Below are positions 19,038 through 27,706 of a stretch of 63,862 nt of DNA, one piece after another. Within the stretch, counting starts at the first letter, position 1; every line of letters starts with the position of its first letter. Made by a program: the position numbers and the translations under genes. The DNA comes from Sphingomonas sp. PP-CE-3G-477 (GTDB lineage: Bacteria > Pseudomonadota > Alphaproteobacteria > Sphingomonadales > Sphingomonadaceae), in assembly GCF_003050745.1 (NCBI RefSeq), contig NZ_QAOF01000013.1, forward strand, positions 1 through 63,862. Direction: 5' to 3'. Below the pieces are notes generated by a model. The model worked only from the letters and a program-made list of their open reading frames with translations. It made no database searches and was not told where the DNA came from.

Positions 19038-19835
19038 ATGGACGGGATTACACCATTGAAAAGATTACTATTGTCGTCGACGTTGATCGTTCTGGCTCTA
19101 TCCGGATGTAGCGAGCAAAGCCGTGATCAAAGTGGGGCCACGCTGAGCGGAGGCGGCACTGCGGCACAGATGTCCTATGGCTATAGCTACCACTTCACGC
19201 TGCCGGGCGATGTGGTCACGCAGGCGCAGGATCGGCATATAGCGATGTGCGACCAGCTCGGTCTCTCACGGTGCCGGATGCAGGAGATGCATCGCAGCGC
19301 TGGCACGGGAAGCTCCGATGGATCCACCCGTTTCGTCGTCGCCAGCGGTGACGCGCGGAAATTTGGGCAGGACCTGATCGCGCCCGTGGCCAGCTTGAAT
19401 GGCACGATGACGTCGCGCGAATTCGAGGCCGAGGACCTCTCCAAGCAGATCGCCGACGCTCAGGCCAAGGCCGGCGAGAAGGACACCGTCGCCAGTCGTA
19501 TGACACTGGCAGAGGCGCAGAACCGTGTCGTGACATCGGCGATTTGGGTCTATTACGACGGCAAGACCGCGTTCGGGGAACAGATCGGCGCGGCATTCGG
19601 AGACGCCGGAGAAACGATGCGGTCGAGCATCATCGCGCTGATCTATTTCCTGTCCGCTGTCCTGCCATGGGCATTGGTGCTCGGCCTGATGTTCTTCGTC
19701 CTGCGCGCGGGCGTCAGGCGATTCCGGGATATGTTTCCGCGAGCGCGCGGGAGCGGCTTGCAGCACCAGGAACGGAACCGCCTGGACGAGCGATTCGCGC
19801 ATGATCCTCAGGTCCCGCCGGATGGGTTATCGTGA
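19038..19835 (+). CDS. DUF4349 domain lipoprotein
   Basis: The ATG at 19038 leads into LLLSSTLIVLALSGC, a lipoprotein signal. The mature protein has YGYSYHFTLPGDVVTQAQDR, then HIAMCDQLGLSRCRM, the typical start of the DUF4349 domain, followed by EFEAEDLSKQIADAQAKAGE, which should be helical and coiled. A transmembrane helix (IIALIYFLSAVLPWALVLGL) lies near the C-terminus. It would be anchored at both ends. The next gene overlaps its stop codon. Confidence 0.8.
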   Translation: MDGITPLKRLLLSSTLIVLALSGCSEQSRDQSGATLSGGGTAAQMSYGYSYHFTLPGDVVTQAQDRHIAMCDQLGLSRCRMQEMHRSAGTGSSDGSTRFVVASGDARKFGQDLIAPVASLNGTMTSREFEAEDLSKQIADAQAKAGEKDTVASRMTLAEAQNRVVTSAIWVYYDGKTAFGEQIGAAFGDAGETMRSSIIALIYFLSAVLPWALVLGLMFFVLRAGVRRFRDMFPRARGSGLQHQERNRLDERFAHDPQVPPDGLS

Positions 19836-20350
19836 TCGCCGCGCTCGCCGTCACTCTCCTCGCGGCATCCCCGCAAGCAACCGCCTTTCCGCTCAATTGC
19901 ACCTACGTAGCGCAAGGCGGCGAGCTGGAACCGCACGGACCGTGCGCGCGGATTGAGAATGACGTGCCGCATATCGACCCAGCGCATCTTGCCCGCATGA
20001 CCTTCGACGGCGGCCTGGCAGAGGTCAGGATAAGGGGCGCGGGGATCGCCTATGTCCGACGTGACGGGCGAGCCGTCAGCGTCTTCATCCTCGACAACAG
20101 CGCCGACCCTTTCCAGGAAGGTTTGGTGCGCGGACTGAAGCACGGCAAGCTCACCTATTATGGTCGCGACCTCCGACCGGCGATCGTGACCGGGTACGAC
20201 TGGGGGTATCCGTTCGACCATGGTCGCGCCGAGGTCTGTACCGGGTGCAAGCTTAAACGGCTCGACGACGAACATCACACTATGGTCGACGGGACTTGGG
20301 CGGTGATCGACCGCAAGGGACACGTGATCGCTGCAGCGCACGGCCAATGA
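19832..20350 (+). CDS. exported protein coupled to the DUF4349 gene
   Basis: A GTG start at 19832 overlaps the upstream TGA (gtga), so translation is probably coupled. The first residues IAALAVTLLAASPQATAFPL form a signal peptide. The body (FDGGLAEVRIRGAGIAYVRR, then DGRAVSVFILDNSADPFQEG and TYYGRDLRPAIVTGYDWGYP) looks like WG-type beta repeats, with a Cys-x-x-Cys (VCTGCKLKRL). The role is unknown. A strong hairpin follows the gene. Confidence 0.75.
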   Translation: MIAALAVTLLAASPQATAFPLNCTYVAQGGELEPHGPCARIENDVPHIDPAHLARMTFDGGLAEVRIRGAGIAYVRRDGRAVSVFILDNSADPFQEGLVRGLKHGKLTYYGRDLRPAIVTGYDWGYPFDHGRAEVCTGCKLKRLDDEHHTMVDGTWAVIDRKGHVIAAAHGQ

Positions 20351-20381
20351 AAGTTACGCGGTCTAGTCAAGCATACCAGCC

Positions 20382-20405
20382 GTCCTATCCCCGCAGGGAT
20401 AGGAC
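20382..20405 (+). terminator. terminator-like hairpin
   Basis: A perfect 10-base stem (gtcctatccc / gggataggac) with a four-base loop (cgca) lies 31 bases after the stop of the upstream gene. There is no long T-tract, so it may be a weak or Rho-assisted terminator. Confidence 0.6.
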
Positions 20406-20581
20406 TACGCATCTACCCAAAAGGTTAAGTCGGCGGCGACCGGTCTTTGCGGCCTGCACATGATCGATTTCCGATGCCGTTCGACACCCGTGCCGCCGAT
20501 GCGGAAACGCGACGGCAGCCTGACGATCGCACGGCCGCATGACACGCCGCCCCGACATCACAACCCGGCGCACGGCTAAGC

Positions 20582-21073
20582 ATGGCCACGACGAAACGCC
20601 CGCGATCGAAACCGCGCCGCAGGACACCGGATACGCCCCTGCCCCCGACCCCGGCTTGGAAGCGGTGCCTGACCGCGATCCTGTTCCTGGCCGGGGGCGG
20701 TGGCTTCGGGGCCTGGGGGGTGCACGATCTGGTGATCTGGATCCGCGCGTTGCGCACGGACGCAGCGACGATCGAGACTGCGAGCGCCTTGCTGGGCATC
20801 GTGCCGCTCGGCGCCGGGATCGCCGCGATCGGGCCGTTGATGCTGCTGCCAGCGCCTGTGCCCGGCTGGCACCGCAAGGCGGCGGAGGTGACTGCGGTGA
20901 CCATATTGGGCGTGTCGCTCGTGGGTGCGCTGCTCGCCACGCTGGGCAACCTGGGCGTGAGCGCGGTGATGCGGCATCACGACTATTACGTGTGCGATGT
21001 ATGGCAGGGGACGCGCATGTCGGTGACGACTTGGGCGGCGCACGGTCGCGCGTGCCCCGTACCCGACGCGTGA
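20582..21073 (+). CDS. small multi-helix membrane protein
   Basis: A 163-residue protein has a basic N-terminus (TKRPRSKPRRRTP) and three hydrophobic segments (LTAILFLAGGGGFGAWGVHD, LLGIVPLGAGIAAIGPLMLL, VTILGVSLVGALLATLGNLG). The C-terminal part has two cysteines (YYVCDVWQGTRM, RACPVPDA), likely outside the cytoplasm. The family is not recognised. The next gene starts within its stop codon. Confidence 0.7.
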   Translation: MATTKRPRSKPRRRTPDTPLPPTPAWKRCLTAILFLAGGGGFGAWGVHDLVIWIRALRTDAATIETASALLGIVPLGAGIAAIGPLMLLPAPVPGWHRKAAEVTAVTILGVSLVGALLATLGNLGVSAVMRHHDYYVCDVWQGTRMSVTTWAAHGRACPVPDA

Positions 21074-21459
21074 AGGACGAACCGCCCGCCGGGGTCGCAC
21101 GTCTGCTCAAGCGTCGTGCCCGCCGCGTCCCGGCCACTTGGGTCATGGGCCACGACGCGTCCCTGGCGCTCGTCCCCAGGCTCGTCGCGCGGTTGATCTC
21201 CGCCTACGAGCGCGCACCGGCACGCCATGTGCTCGATGTCCTCGATCTGGACATCTGGGCGATCGACGGCCCGTTGCTCTGGCTCGCGCGCCGCCTCACC
21301 TTCGCGATCGCGGGGCGGCCGCGCGGCGACGACGATCCCACACTCGACATCTGCGTTCCCGGATCGGGATGGCGCGGCTCGCTGCTGGTGTTGGCGATCT
21401 GGGCTGCGCTTATCGCTGGTGCACTCTGGCTGTTGCAGCGCTGGCCGGATCAGCGCTGA
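21070..21459 (+). CDS. small protein with C-terminal membrane helix
   Basis: A GTG start at 21070 overlaps the upstream TGA (gtga). The 129-residue product is KDEPPAGVARLLKRRARRVP at the start and ends in one membrane segment (SLLVLAIWAALIAGALWLLQ). The middle (YERAPARHVLDVLDLDIWAI) is amphipathic. It is probably coupled to the preceding membrane protein. The function is unknown. Confidence 0.65.
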   Translation: MKDEPPAGVARLLKRRARRVPATWVMGHDASLALVPRLVARLISAYERAPARHVLDVLDLDIWAIDGPLLWLARRLTFAIAGRPRGDDDPTLDICVPGSGWRGSLLVLAIWAALIAGALWLLQRWPDQR

Positions 21460-21471
21460 GAGACGCCCGGG

Positions 21472-22488
21472 TCAGCGGGCCGGCCGCATCGCACGCAGCG
21501 ACCGCGTCGATATCCACGCCATCATCAGGCAGGAAAAGACCAGCGCGCCCCCGACTATCAGCGACAGCGCCGGCCCCGCCGGATCGGTCCCGGGCATCCG
21601 CCCGTCGAGCCTCTGCCGCCGAAACACCAGTGCGTCGCGTGCCGGTTCGAAGCCATGCTGGCGCATTCGCGCACGCATCCAGGCCGGCAGGCGCGCGGCG
21701 GACAGCGTGCCGTCGAGCGGGGGCACCGGGGGATCGGCCTCGATCCCCTCGCTGCTTTGGGGATAGCTTGCCAACATGACGACCGCGACGGGATCTGTTC
21801 GCACCTGTCGGGGCGCGTACAGCGGCAGATAATAATCCTCGTACGCGCTGGTCCGCATCCGCCAACTCCGCCGCCAGGCTCGATCGTAGCCGGGCTCGGC
21901 ATCCACCAGCCGAACAGGGCTGGGCAGGTCCGCCACGCGTGACCGCGTGATCTCGGCCAGCGTCACCCGCGGCAGCGGCCGACCCGCATCCGCGGGCGCC
22001 TGTCCGGTGAGCCGATAGCCCACGATGGCAGCCATCGCTACGCCGGCCGCGGCGACGAGCGCGATCCGCCGGCCACGTCGCAGCGTTCGCCTGCGCGCAT
22101 CCGACGAGGGCAGCCGCGTTTTCCAATTCGGATTGCGTTTCGGATCGATCGCATCCTGCATGCCGCACAGGAAGGCGCGTTCGGGGCGTCTCGGGATACG
22201 CCCCAGCACCGCGATCGGCAGCCATAGCGTCAGCGCGACCACCGGCAGCCCCGCAAGAACGATGCTGTCGCGCTCGAACAGGCGATCGACCAGCCCCTGG
22301 CTCCACGCGAACGGCCCCACCTCGAAGATCGCGCCCCCGATCAGCGTCGACACGCTCACCGCGATGCCGAGATAGAGCGCCCAGGCGCCAAGCCGCGCGC
22401 GCGATGGATCGAGCGGGTCGCCCGGCATCGCGTCGCGCGAGGCCGCCGATCGCTTCCCGTCGATCACAGGCTTGGTGCCAGAACGCAT
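21472..22488 (-). CDS. multi-pass membrane protein of unknown function
   Basis: A 338-residue protein has membrane segments at about residues 35-55, 75-95, 145-160 and 305-325 (ALSLIVGGALVFSCLMMAWI). Between the third and fourth lies a soluble domain of about 140 residues (YYLPLYAPRQVRTDPVAVVM, LASYPQSSEGIEADPPVPPL) that would face the periplasm. It begins a run of minus-strand genes that extends from here up to 33981. The family is not recognised. Confidence 0.65.
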   Translation of the reverse strand: MRSGTKPVIDGKRSAASRDAMPGDPLDPSRARLGAWALYLGIAVSVSTLIGGAIFEVGPFAWSQGLVDRLFERDSIVLAGLPVVALTLWLPIAVLGRIPRRPERAFLCGMQDAIDPKRNPNWKTRLPSSDARRRTLRRGRRIALVAAAGVAMAAIVGYRLTGQAPADAGRPLPRVTLAEITRSRVADLPSPVRLVDAEPGYDRAWRRSWRMRTSAYEDYYLPLYAPRQVRTDPVAVVMLASYPQSSEGIEADPPVPPLDGTLSAARLPAWMRARMRQHGFEPARDALVFRRQRLDGRMPGTDPAGPALSLIVGGALVFSCLMMAWISTRSLRAMRPAR

Positions 22489-22512
22489 GATCGTCGCGCC
22501 GAACGCACTGTC

Positions 22513-23049
22513 CTATCGCGGGATCGGCTCACCGGCCTGGACCAGCAGGACGATCGAGACGATCGATATTAGGATCAACAGCCCATAGATCCCGCCACTT
22601 ATCCAGCCCGCTATCCGCGAGCCGCCGCTGGCCTGCGCGATGTCTTGCGGATCGATCGTGCCGTCGCGCCGTCGCGCCTTGGCCAAGGCGCCGATCGCAT
22701 GCTGGACATAGACACGGTACGCCATCAGCCCCAGCGCGATCCCGATCGGCAGGCCCGCCCGCGCCGCGCCCGGGATCAGCGAGATCGCGACCATCGCCGC
22801 GACGATCACGCCTGCGATCACTCACATCTTGCGATACAGGAACCAGACCGGCCCGAACAGGAACGCGGGCACGCTGAAACCGCCGCCGAACAGCCGGAAT
22901 TTCAGTTTGCCCCCAGCGGCATCCGCCTGAAGCGTGTCGTACACGGCCATGAACTTGTGTGCGTTCGGACCGAAAACCCGCTCCAGTTCCGCGCGGCGCG
23001 CGGCCCGGTCCGGGTCCAGCAGGAAAGCCTGGTATGCGTTGGCAGCCAT
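22513..23049 (-). pseudogene. DUF2628-like membrane protein split by a TGA
   Basis: From 23049 the frame reads to GGGFSVPAFLFGPVWFLYRK-M and stops at TGA (22822-22824). The same frame then continues VIAGVIVAAMVAISLIPGAA to 22513. In DUF2628 proteins the FLYRKMW stretch runs straight into membrane helices, so the TGA replaces an expected Trp (TGG). Without it the protein is 178 residues with an N-terminal soluble part and two or three helices. The second half alone has a GTG and no good ribosome site. Confidence 0.75.
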
Positions 23050-23088
23050 GATCGCGTTCTCCGGTACGTCGCTGAAGGTCCCTGAAAG

Positions 23089-23502
23089 TTACTGACTCCA
23101 CGGGCGACTGCGGCATCGCCGGCAATAGAGCGTGATACGCGCGCGACCCGGACGATCGAGCAAACCGTTACCCGTGCGATCAACCTGCCAGCGGCCGCTG
23201 CCCCCACCGACAAACCGCACCCGGCCCCGCGCCACGCAAGGCGATTCGGGCAGCGTCATGTGGACGTCATGCGGGTCCGCGCTGCCCGCATGCGCGAGGA
23301 ACCAGCGGATATCGGCCGGCGTCGGGCGGAAGCCGGCGCAACGCGGCTCGCCATCGGTCTCCTGCCAGCGCGCGATGCCGTCACGCTCGATCTGCACCGC
23401 GGTGACCCTCGGCAACCGTGTGGGGCACAAGCGGGGCTGGAACTCGCCACCCGGCGTACAGCCGGTCATCGCCCAAAGCATGACAGCCAGTCCGAACATC
23501 AT
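23089..23502 (-). CDS. small lipoprotein
   Basis: MMFGLAVMLWAMTGCTPGGE is a lipoprotein signal peptide. The mature part of about 120 residues contains ITADIR-like helical and beta segments (TPADIRWFLAHAGSADPHDV, VARGRVRFVGGGSGRWQVDR) and ends with a Cys-rich tail (LYCRRCRSRPW). Its start overlaps the stop of the upstream gene by four bases. It is lipid-anchored, with unknown function. Confidence 0.7.
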   Translation of the reverse strand: MMFGLAVMLWAMTGCTPGGEFQPRLCPTRLPRVTAVQIERDGIARWQETDGEPRCAGFRPTPADIRWFLAHAGSADPHDVHMTLPESPCVARGRVRFVGGGSGRWQVDRTGNGLLDRPGRARITLYCRRCRSRPWSQ

Positions 23503-23918
23503 CCGCCTCTTTCAGTCGCTGCGTCCGGGGGTGGTGGGCCGTTGCAGCCGACGGCGCGCGGCGTGCGTTTCGCGGGATCGTAGACAAGGCCGATGACCGA
23601 ACACCCGCCGTGGTCGATCATCGGCAAGTCGTCGATGCTTCGTACCCATCGCCGCGTCCCGTGCGGCCATTCCGGCGGAGGCAGCCCGACGTAAACGCCT
23701 GTGACCTCGCCACCGGGCCCGTTGGCGTAGAAGCGCGCATAGCGATCGAGCGGCTGCGCGCCCGGCGGCAGCACGACCCGCCGTCCGATCGCGTCCATGA
23801 TCGCGCGCCGGTCCGGCCTCGCGGGTTCACGCCGCGACGCCCCGTCCGCCGCCGCCTCCCGCCGATCCGGCGCTGACTGCGTATCGCACGCTGACGGCAC
23901 GGTCAGCGCCGAGCGCAT
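23499..23918 (-). CDS. hypothetical protein, possibly exported
   Basis: The start at 23918 gives RSALTVPSACDTQSAPDRRE; the hydrophobic part is short, so export is doubtful and the true N-terminus could be shorter (ATG giving MDAIGRRVVLPPGAQPLDRY). The C-terminal part (VYVGLPPPEWPHGTRRWVRS, IDHGGCSVIGLVYDPAKRTP) has two cysteines. It overlaps the following lipoprotein gene (ATGA), so the two are co-translated. Confidence 0.55.
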   Translation of the reverse strand: MRSALTVPSACDTQSAPDRREAAADGASRREPARPDRRAIMDAIGRRVVLPPGAQPLDRYARFYANGPGGEVTGVYVGLPPPEWPHGTRRWVRSIDDLPMIDHGGCSVIGLVYDPAKRTPRAVGCNGPPPPDAATERGG

Positions 23919-23922
23919 CGCG

Positions 23923-24414
23923 TCAGAAGCGCCGCGCGGGAAAGCTGCTGAAATATTCGCGGCGGCAGGTGCCATCGGCCAGGCTGGCGCCTGATCCGGA
24001 CCAGCCCATCATCGCGGCCTCGCTCACCGTGCCGCGGGTGAGCGACAGCTTGAGTTCGGTATCGGGAGGCCCGCCGATCGCGGCGCGGCTGTCGGAGATG
24101 AGGATCTCGTCGGCGGTGATCGAGCTGATCTGCGCGGGCGCCTTGCATGCGCCGCAGCACCAGCACTTGGCATCGAGATCGATCCGGGACCGCTCGGTCC
24201 ATGCGGTGGCTGGCACGCCGGTGCGCTTCTGCTCCTTGCCCTTGCAGACGAGATCGAACTGGTTCGACGATGCCGCGACCGCAGGCGAGGTCAGGACGAT
24301 CGCACCAAGCAAGGCGATGGTGAAGGCAGGCTTGGATATGGGATCCCCGACAGAATTGACCCGGCAGATGGTGCCAGTCCATCGCCGCTCCGACAATCCG
24401 GTTCTTTCAGGCAT
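23923..24414 (-). CDS. exported protein, paralog of the pseudogene at 36778
   Basis: The ATG at 24414 puts about 30 residues before a signal-peptide-like segment (FTIALLGAIVLTSPAVAASS). The mature part FDLVCKGKEQKRTGVPATAW, KCWCCGACKAPAQISSITAD, then EILISDSRAAIGGPPDTELK is cysteine-rich and beta-type. The same family occurs in broken form at 36778-37173. It lies 23 bases after the acyl-CoA ligase gene on the same strand. Confidence 0.7.
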   Translation of the reverse strand: MPERTGLSERRWTGTICRVNSVGDPISKPAFTIALLGAIVLTSPAVAASSNQFDLVCKGKEQKRTGVPATAWTERSRIDLDAKCWCCGACKAPAQISSITADEILISDSRAAIGGPPDTELKLSLTRGTVSEAAMMGWSGSGASLADGTCRREYFSSFPARRF

Positions 24415-24437
24415 CGCGCGGGATCTGGCCGGACGGA

Positions 24438-25952
24438 TCAACTGCCCTCTCGCACGAGCGCGCGCCGGTCGACCTTGCCGATCGCGGTCAGTGGCAGCGC
24501 AGCGCGGATCACGAGGCGGCGCGGCCGCTGGTGACGCGCAACCCGGGGGGTCAGCCATGCCAGCAGGTCGTCCGCGTCCAGCACCCGATCCGCGCACGGT
24601 ACCACGAAGGCGAGGAGCCGCTGGCCGTATTCGGCGTCCGCCACCCCCACCGCCACCGCGTCCGCGACATCGGGATGCGTGAGCAGCACCAATTCGACGT
24701 CCGAGGGCGCGACGTTCTCGCCGCCCGAGACGATCATGTCGTCGACCCGACCATGCAGGAACATCCGGCCCCCGCGGTCGCGGCTGGCCCGATCCCCCGT
24801 CGCGATCCAGTCGCGCGGCGCGATCGAGGCGCGATTGCGGACATGGAGTTCGCCTACCTCGCCCGACGCGATCGGCGCACCGTCCGCGCCGCGAACCGCA
24901 ATCTCGGCACCCCAGACCGGCCGACCGATCGTGTCGGGCACGCTGGCCAGATCGCGCGGCGTGGCGAGCGCGGACAGACCGGCCTCGCTCGTCCCATACA
25001 GGTTGAACAGGATTTCGCCGAACCGATCCCGCGTCGCGTTCGCCAGCGTCGATGCGAGCGGCGCACCGCCGGTGACGACGCAGCGCAGCGGCAGTTCGCC
25101 GGCCGTGACGTTCAGCAGCCGTTGCAGCATCGTCGGCACCACGACGATCGTATCGATCCCTTCGCTGACGATCAGCGCCGCCGCTTCGGCGGCGTCGAAC
25201 CGCTGGCGAAGATGGATCGTCCGCCCCAGCGTCATCGCGATCAGCAGCGCGGACAGGCCGAAACCGTGAAACAACGGCACCGCGACATGGACCGAACAGG
25301 ATTGCTCGAGCGGCAGCGCGGCAATCAGGTGCAGGAACAGTCGCGTCACGCCGGGCGGGCTTGCTGCACGGTTCGCGGCCTTGGGCAGGCCGGTCGTGCC
25401 CCCGGTCAGGACGACGATCTCTCCCGATCCTCGCCGCCGAAGTCGAATCCCCACCCGCAGCGGCATTCGTAACAGATCGGTCGGATCGCAAACCGTGCAC
25501 CCGCCAGGCAACGGCACGTCCGTCGCTCCGCCGGGCGCCAGGACGAACGCCACTGCGTGTCGATCGAGCAATGGCCCGATCCGGTCCGCGGGCAGATGCG
25601 GATTGAGCAGGATCGTGCGCGCGCCCAGTCGCGACGCGGCGAGCAGGCACCGCACCAGCGCGACGCTGTTCGCGCCCAGGATGCCGACCGGCTGTCCCCG
25701 CTGAATGCCGTGCTCCTGCTGCAAGACCACGGCGAGCCGATCCGCCTGATCGGCAAGATCACGCAGCGCGACGCGCTCGTCCTCACCCACTAGCATGGCC
25801 CCCGCCTGCGCCCCGCCGAACCGGGTCAGCGCGACGAGGCTCGTGCCCGACGCGCGCATCGCGGCGGCAAGGGCGAACAACGCGCGCGGACGCAACAGGC
25901 CGGAGCGGAGTACCCGCCCCAGGATCCAGCGCCGCGACGGCCCGTCCCGCAT
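24438..25952 (-). CDS. AMP-forming acyl-CoA synthetase
   Basis: The 504-residue protein shows the adenylate-forming signature in order: the P-loop VVLTGGTTGLPKA, LFNLYGTSEAGLS, the Asp in WIATGDRASRDRG, FLHGRVDDMIVSGGENVAP and TAIGKVDRRAL with the catalytic Lys. It would activate a carboxylic acid, most likely a fatty acid, to its CoA thioester. The ATG at 25952 lies within TGATG, overlapping the stop of the SDR gene, so the two enzymes are coupled. Confidence 0.88.
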   Translation of the reverse strand: MRDGPSRRWILGRVLRSGLLRPRALFALAAAMRASGTSLVALTRFGGAQAGAMLVGEDERVALRDLADQADRLAVVLQQEHGIQRGQPVGILGANSVALVRCLLAASRLGARTILLNPHLPADRIGPLLDRHAVAFVLAPGGATDVPLPGGCTVCDPTDLLRMPLRVGIRLRRRGSGEIVVLTGGTTGLPKAANRAASPPGVTRLFLHLIAALPLEQSCSVHVAVPLFHGFGLSALLIAMTLGRTIHLRQRFDAAEAAALIVSEGIDTIVVVPTMLQRLLNVTAGELPLRCVVTGGAPLASTLANATRDRFGEILFNLYGTSEAGLSALATPRDLASVPDTIGRPVWGAEIAVRGADGAPIASGEVGELHVRNRASIAPRDWIATGDRASRDRGGRMFLHGRVDDMIVSGGENVAPSDVELVLLTHPDVADAVAVGVADAEYGQRLLAFVVPCADRVLDADDLLAWLTPRVARHQRPRRLVIRAALPLTAIGKVDRRALVREGS

Positions 25953-26821
25953 CAGCGCGGCTCGCGACGTTGCCGCCGTTCCGCGAGGACCTCCCACGGC
26001 GTCCGCGACAGCGACGAGGCGAACTGTACGGGCGGCAGCCACCACGGCGCCCACCGACGCCGGCGGGTCAGCATCGCGGCGACGATGTGCCGGGCGGCCT
26101 GTTCGGGCTCCATCGCGGGTACGTCGTCATAGGACCTGGTCGGCGCGATCATCCGCGTGCGCACCAGCGGCAGATACACAGACGTCACCGCCACGCCGCG
26201 TGCGCGCAGTTCGGGCGCGGCGCTGCGCAGCCACTGGTCGAACGCCGTCTTGGACGCCTGGTACGCAGCCCAGTTGGGCGCGGGCTGGAGCAGGACGTTG
26301 ACCGCGGACACGTTCACGATCTGCCCGCCCCGCTCGATCAATCCGGGGATGGCGGCGAGCGCGAGGCGGGTCGGGGAAAGGAAGTTGATGTTCGCCGTCC
26401 GCGTGACGTCGTGGAAGCGATCGAGCGATTGCAGGAGTGGACGCCGGATCGACTTGCCTGCGTTGCTGACGACGATGTCGGGCGCGAGATCTGGCAGACC
26501 GCGGGCCAGTCGGTCGACCGCGTCGGCGTCGTTCAGGTCGCAGGACAGCGCGAGCGCGGTGCCGCCCGCGTCTGCGATCTCGCTGGCGATCGCTTCCAGC
26601 CGGGACGTCGTTCGCGCGACCAGCAGCACGCGGGCTCCCGCGGCCCCTGCCAGCCGAGCGACCTGCTCGCCGATGCCGAAGCTGGCGCCGGTGACCAGAA
26701 TCGTCCGCCCCGCCAGCGTCTGCCGCAACGCCGCGGTGTCGACCGCGGCGGTTGGAAAGAGCAGTCGTTCGAGCAGGGTGGGCACCGCCATGCGCGCGAG
26801 CATGGCCATGTCGGCGCGCAA
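25952..26821 (-). CDS. short-chain dehydrogenase/reductase
   Basis: The Rossmann motif TILVTGASFGIGEQVARLAG binds NAD(P). VSNAG, the Ser in IVNVSAVNVLL and the Tyr/Lys pair in WAAYQASKTAF make the catalytic set. The C-terminal part (WLPPVQFASSLSRTPWEVLA) is hydrophobic, as in membrane-associated acyl reductases. An in-frame ATG at 26806 is an alternative start. Coupling to an acyl-CoA synthetase suggests reduction of an acyl chain or ketoacyl product. Confidence 0.85.
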   Translation of the reverse strand: MRADMAMLARMAVPTLLERLLFPTAAVDTAALRQTLAGRTILVTGASFGIGEQVARLAGAAGARVLLVARTTSRLEAIASEIADAGGTALALSCDLNDADAVDRLARGLPDLAPDIVVSNAGKSIRRPLLQSLDRFHDVTRTANINFLSPTRLALAAIPGLIERGGQIVNVSAVNVLLQPAPNWAAYQASKTAFDQWLRSAAPELRARGVAVTSVYLPLVRTRMIAPTRSYDDVPAMEPEQAARHIVAAMLTRRRRWAPWWLPPVQFASSLSRTPWEVLAERRQRREPR

Positions 26822-26836
26822 GTAAAGCGGGGTGGA

Positions 26837-27667
26837 TCAGCCGGTACCATCCGACCCGGCAAAGCGGATCGGCGGCGTATCCGGCAGATAGAGGCCGTAA
26901 TATTCCCCCGCGCGTTGTTCGGGATGCGCGATGAAGTCCACATAGGGTGCGCTGCAATGTGGGCAACGAAAGGCATTGCGCCAGGCGAACCGGGTGCCGT
27001 CCGGCGCGGCGGGCAGGCGCGCCTCAAGCGCCGCCAGCGCTACGGGCTCCGGATCGGACAGCGGGACGGGCGCGCCCTCGATCGCACCGTCGACGATCAG
27101 CGTGTAGCGCCCGGACTCCGAGTAGAAATAGCCGCTCTGCGCAAAGCCGGCATGGAACGAGCGCGCGACGAACGTGCGGGCGCACTGGTCGCACTCGCAC
27201 GACAGCAGGATGTTGCCCGGCGTCACGAGCCCGGAAAAATGCAGGCCGCGCGCGAACAGCCCACGTCCCGCCAGGTCGATCGGGGCGCCGCCGGCAAGGA
27301 CGAAGGGCTGGAAGCGTATGCCGATCTCGTCGTCTTCGATCACCGCGCCCGCTGTATGTTCGGGTTTCGTTGTCGCTACGGCATCGGCTTGGCAGCCGAG
27401 GTTCGGGTGGACGCGGACGTTCAGGTGCAACCACCCGCGGTAGGCGGGCGCGTGATGGCGGTGGACGACGCCGGCAGCATCTTCGAACTCGATCGTGGCC
27501 GCGCCATCGATTGCGAAATCGCGCTCGATCTCGCACGGCACGTCGCCCGCATCGACCATGGCCACCTCGACGCCGTCGACGCGAACGACCAGCAGCTTGC
27601 GCTCGTCCCGCACAGGCGACGGCGGGGCCGCTCGACGTCCGGGGATCAGATCTCGAAACCGCATCAC
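26837..27667 (-). CDS. protein with two Cys pairs, possibly zinc-binding
   Basis: A 276-residue protein starts MRFRDLIPGRRAAPPSPVRD. A central beta-rich region (FAIDGAATIEFEDAAGVVHR) precedes two cysteine pairs, LSCECDQCARTF and AFRCPHCSAPYVDF, which could form a zinc site. No signal peptide is seen. It lies 15 bases upstream of the SDR gene on the same strand. I do not recognise a family. Confidence 0.65.
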   Translation of the reverse strand: MMRFRDLIPGRRAAPPSPVRDERKLLVVRVDGVEVAMVDAGDVPCEIERDFAIDGAATIEFEDAAGVVHRHHAPAYRGWLHLNVRVHPNLGCQADAVATTKPEHTAGAVIEDDEIGIRFQPFVLAGGAPIDLAGRGLFARGLHFSGLVTPGNILLSCECDQCARTFVARSFHAGFAQSGYFYSESGRYTLIVDGAIEGAPVPLSDPEPVALAALEARLPAAPDGTRFAWRNAFRCPHCSAPYVDFIAHPEQRAGEYYGLYLPDTPPIRFAGSDGTG

Positions 27668-27706
27668 TCTCCCTTTCCGATCGACCCGGCGATCGACGCT
27701 TGTCGC

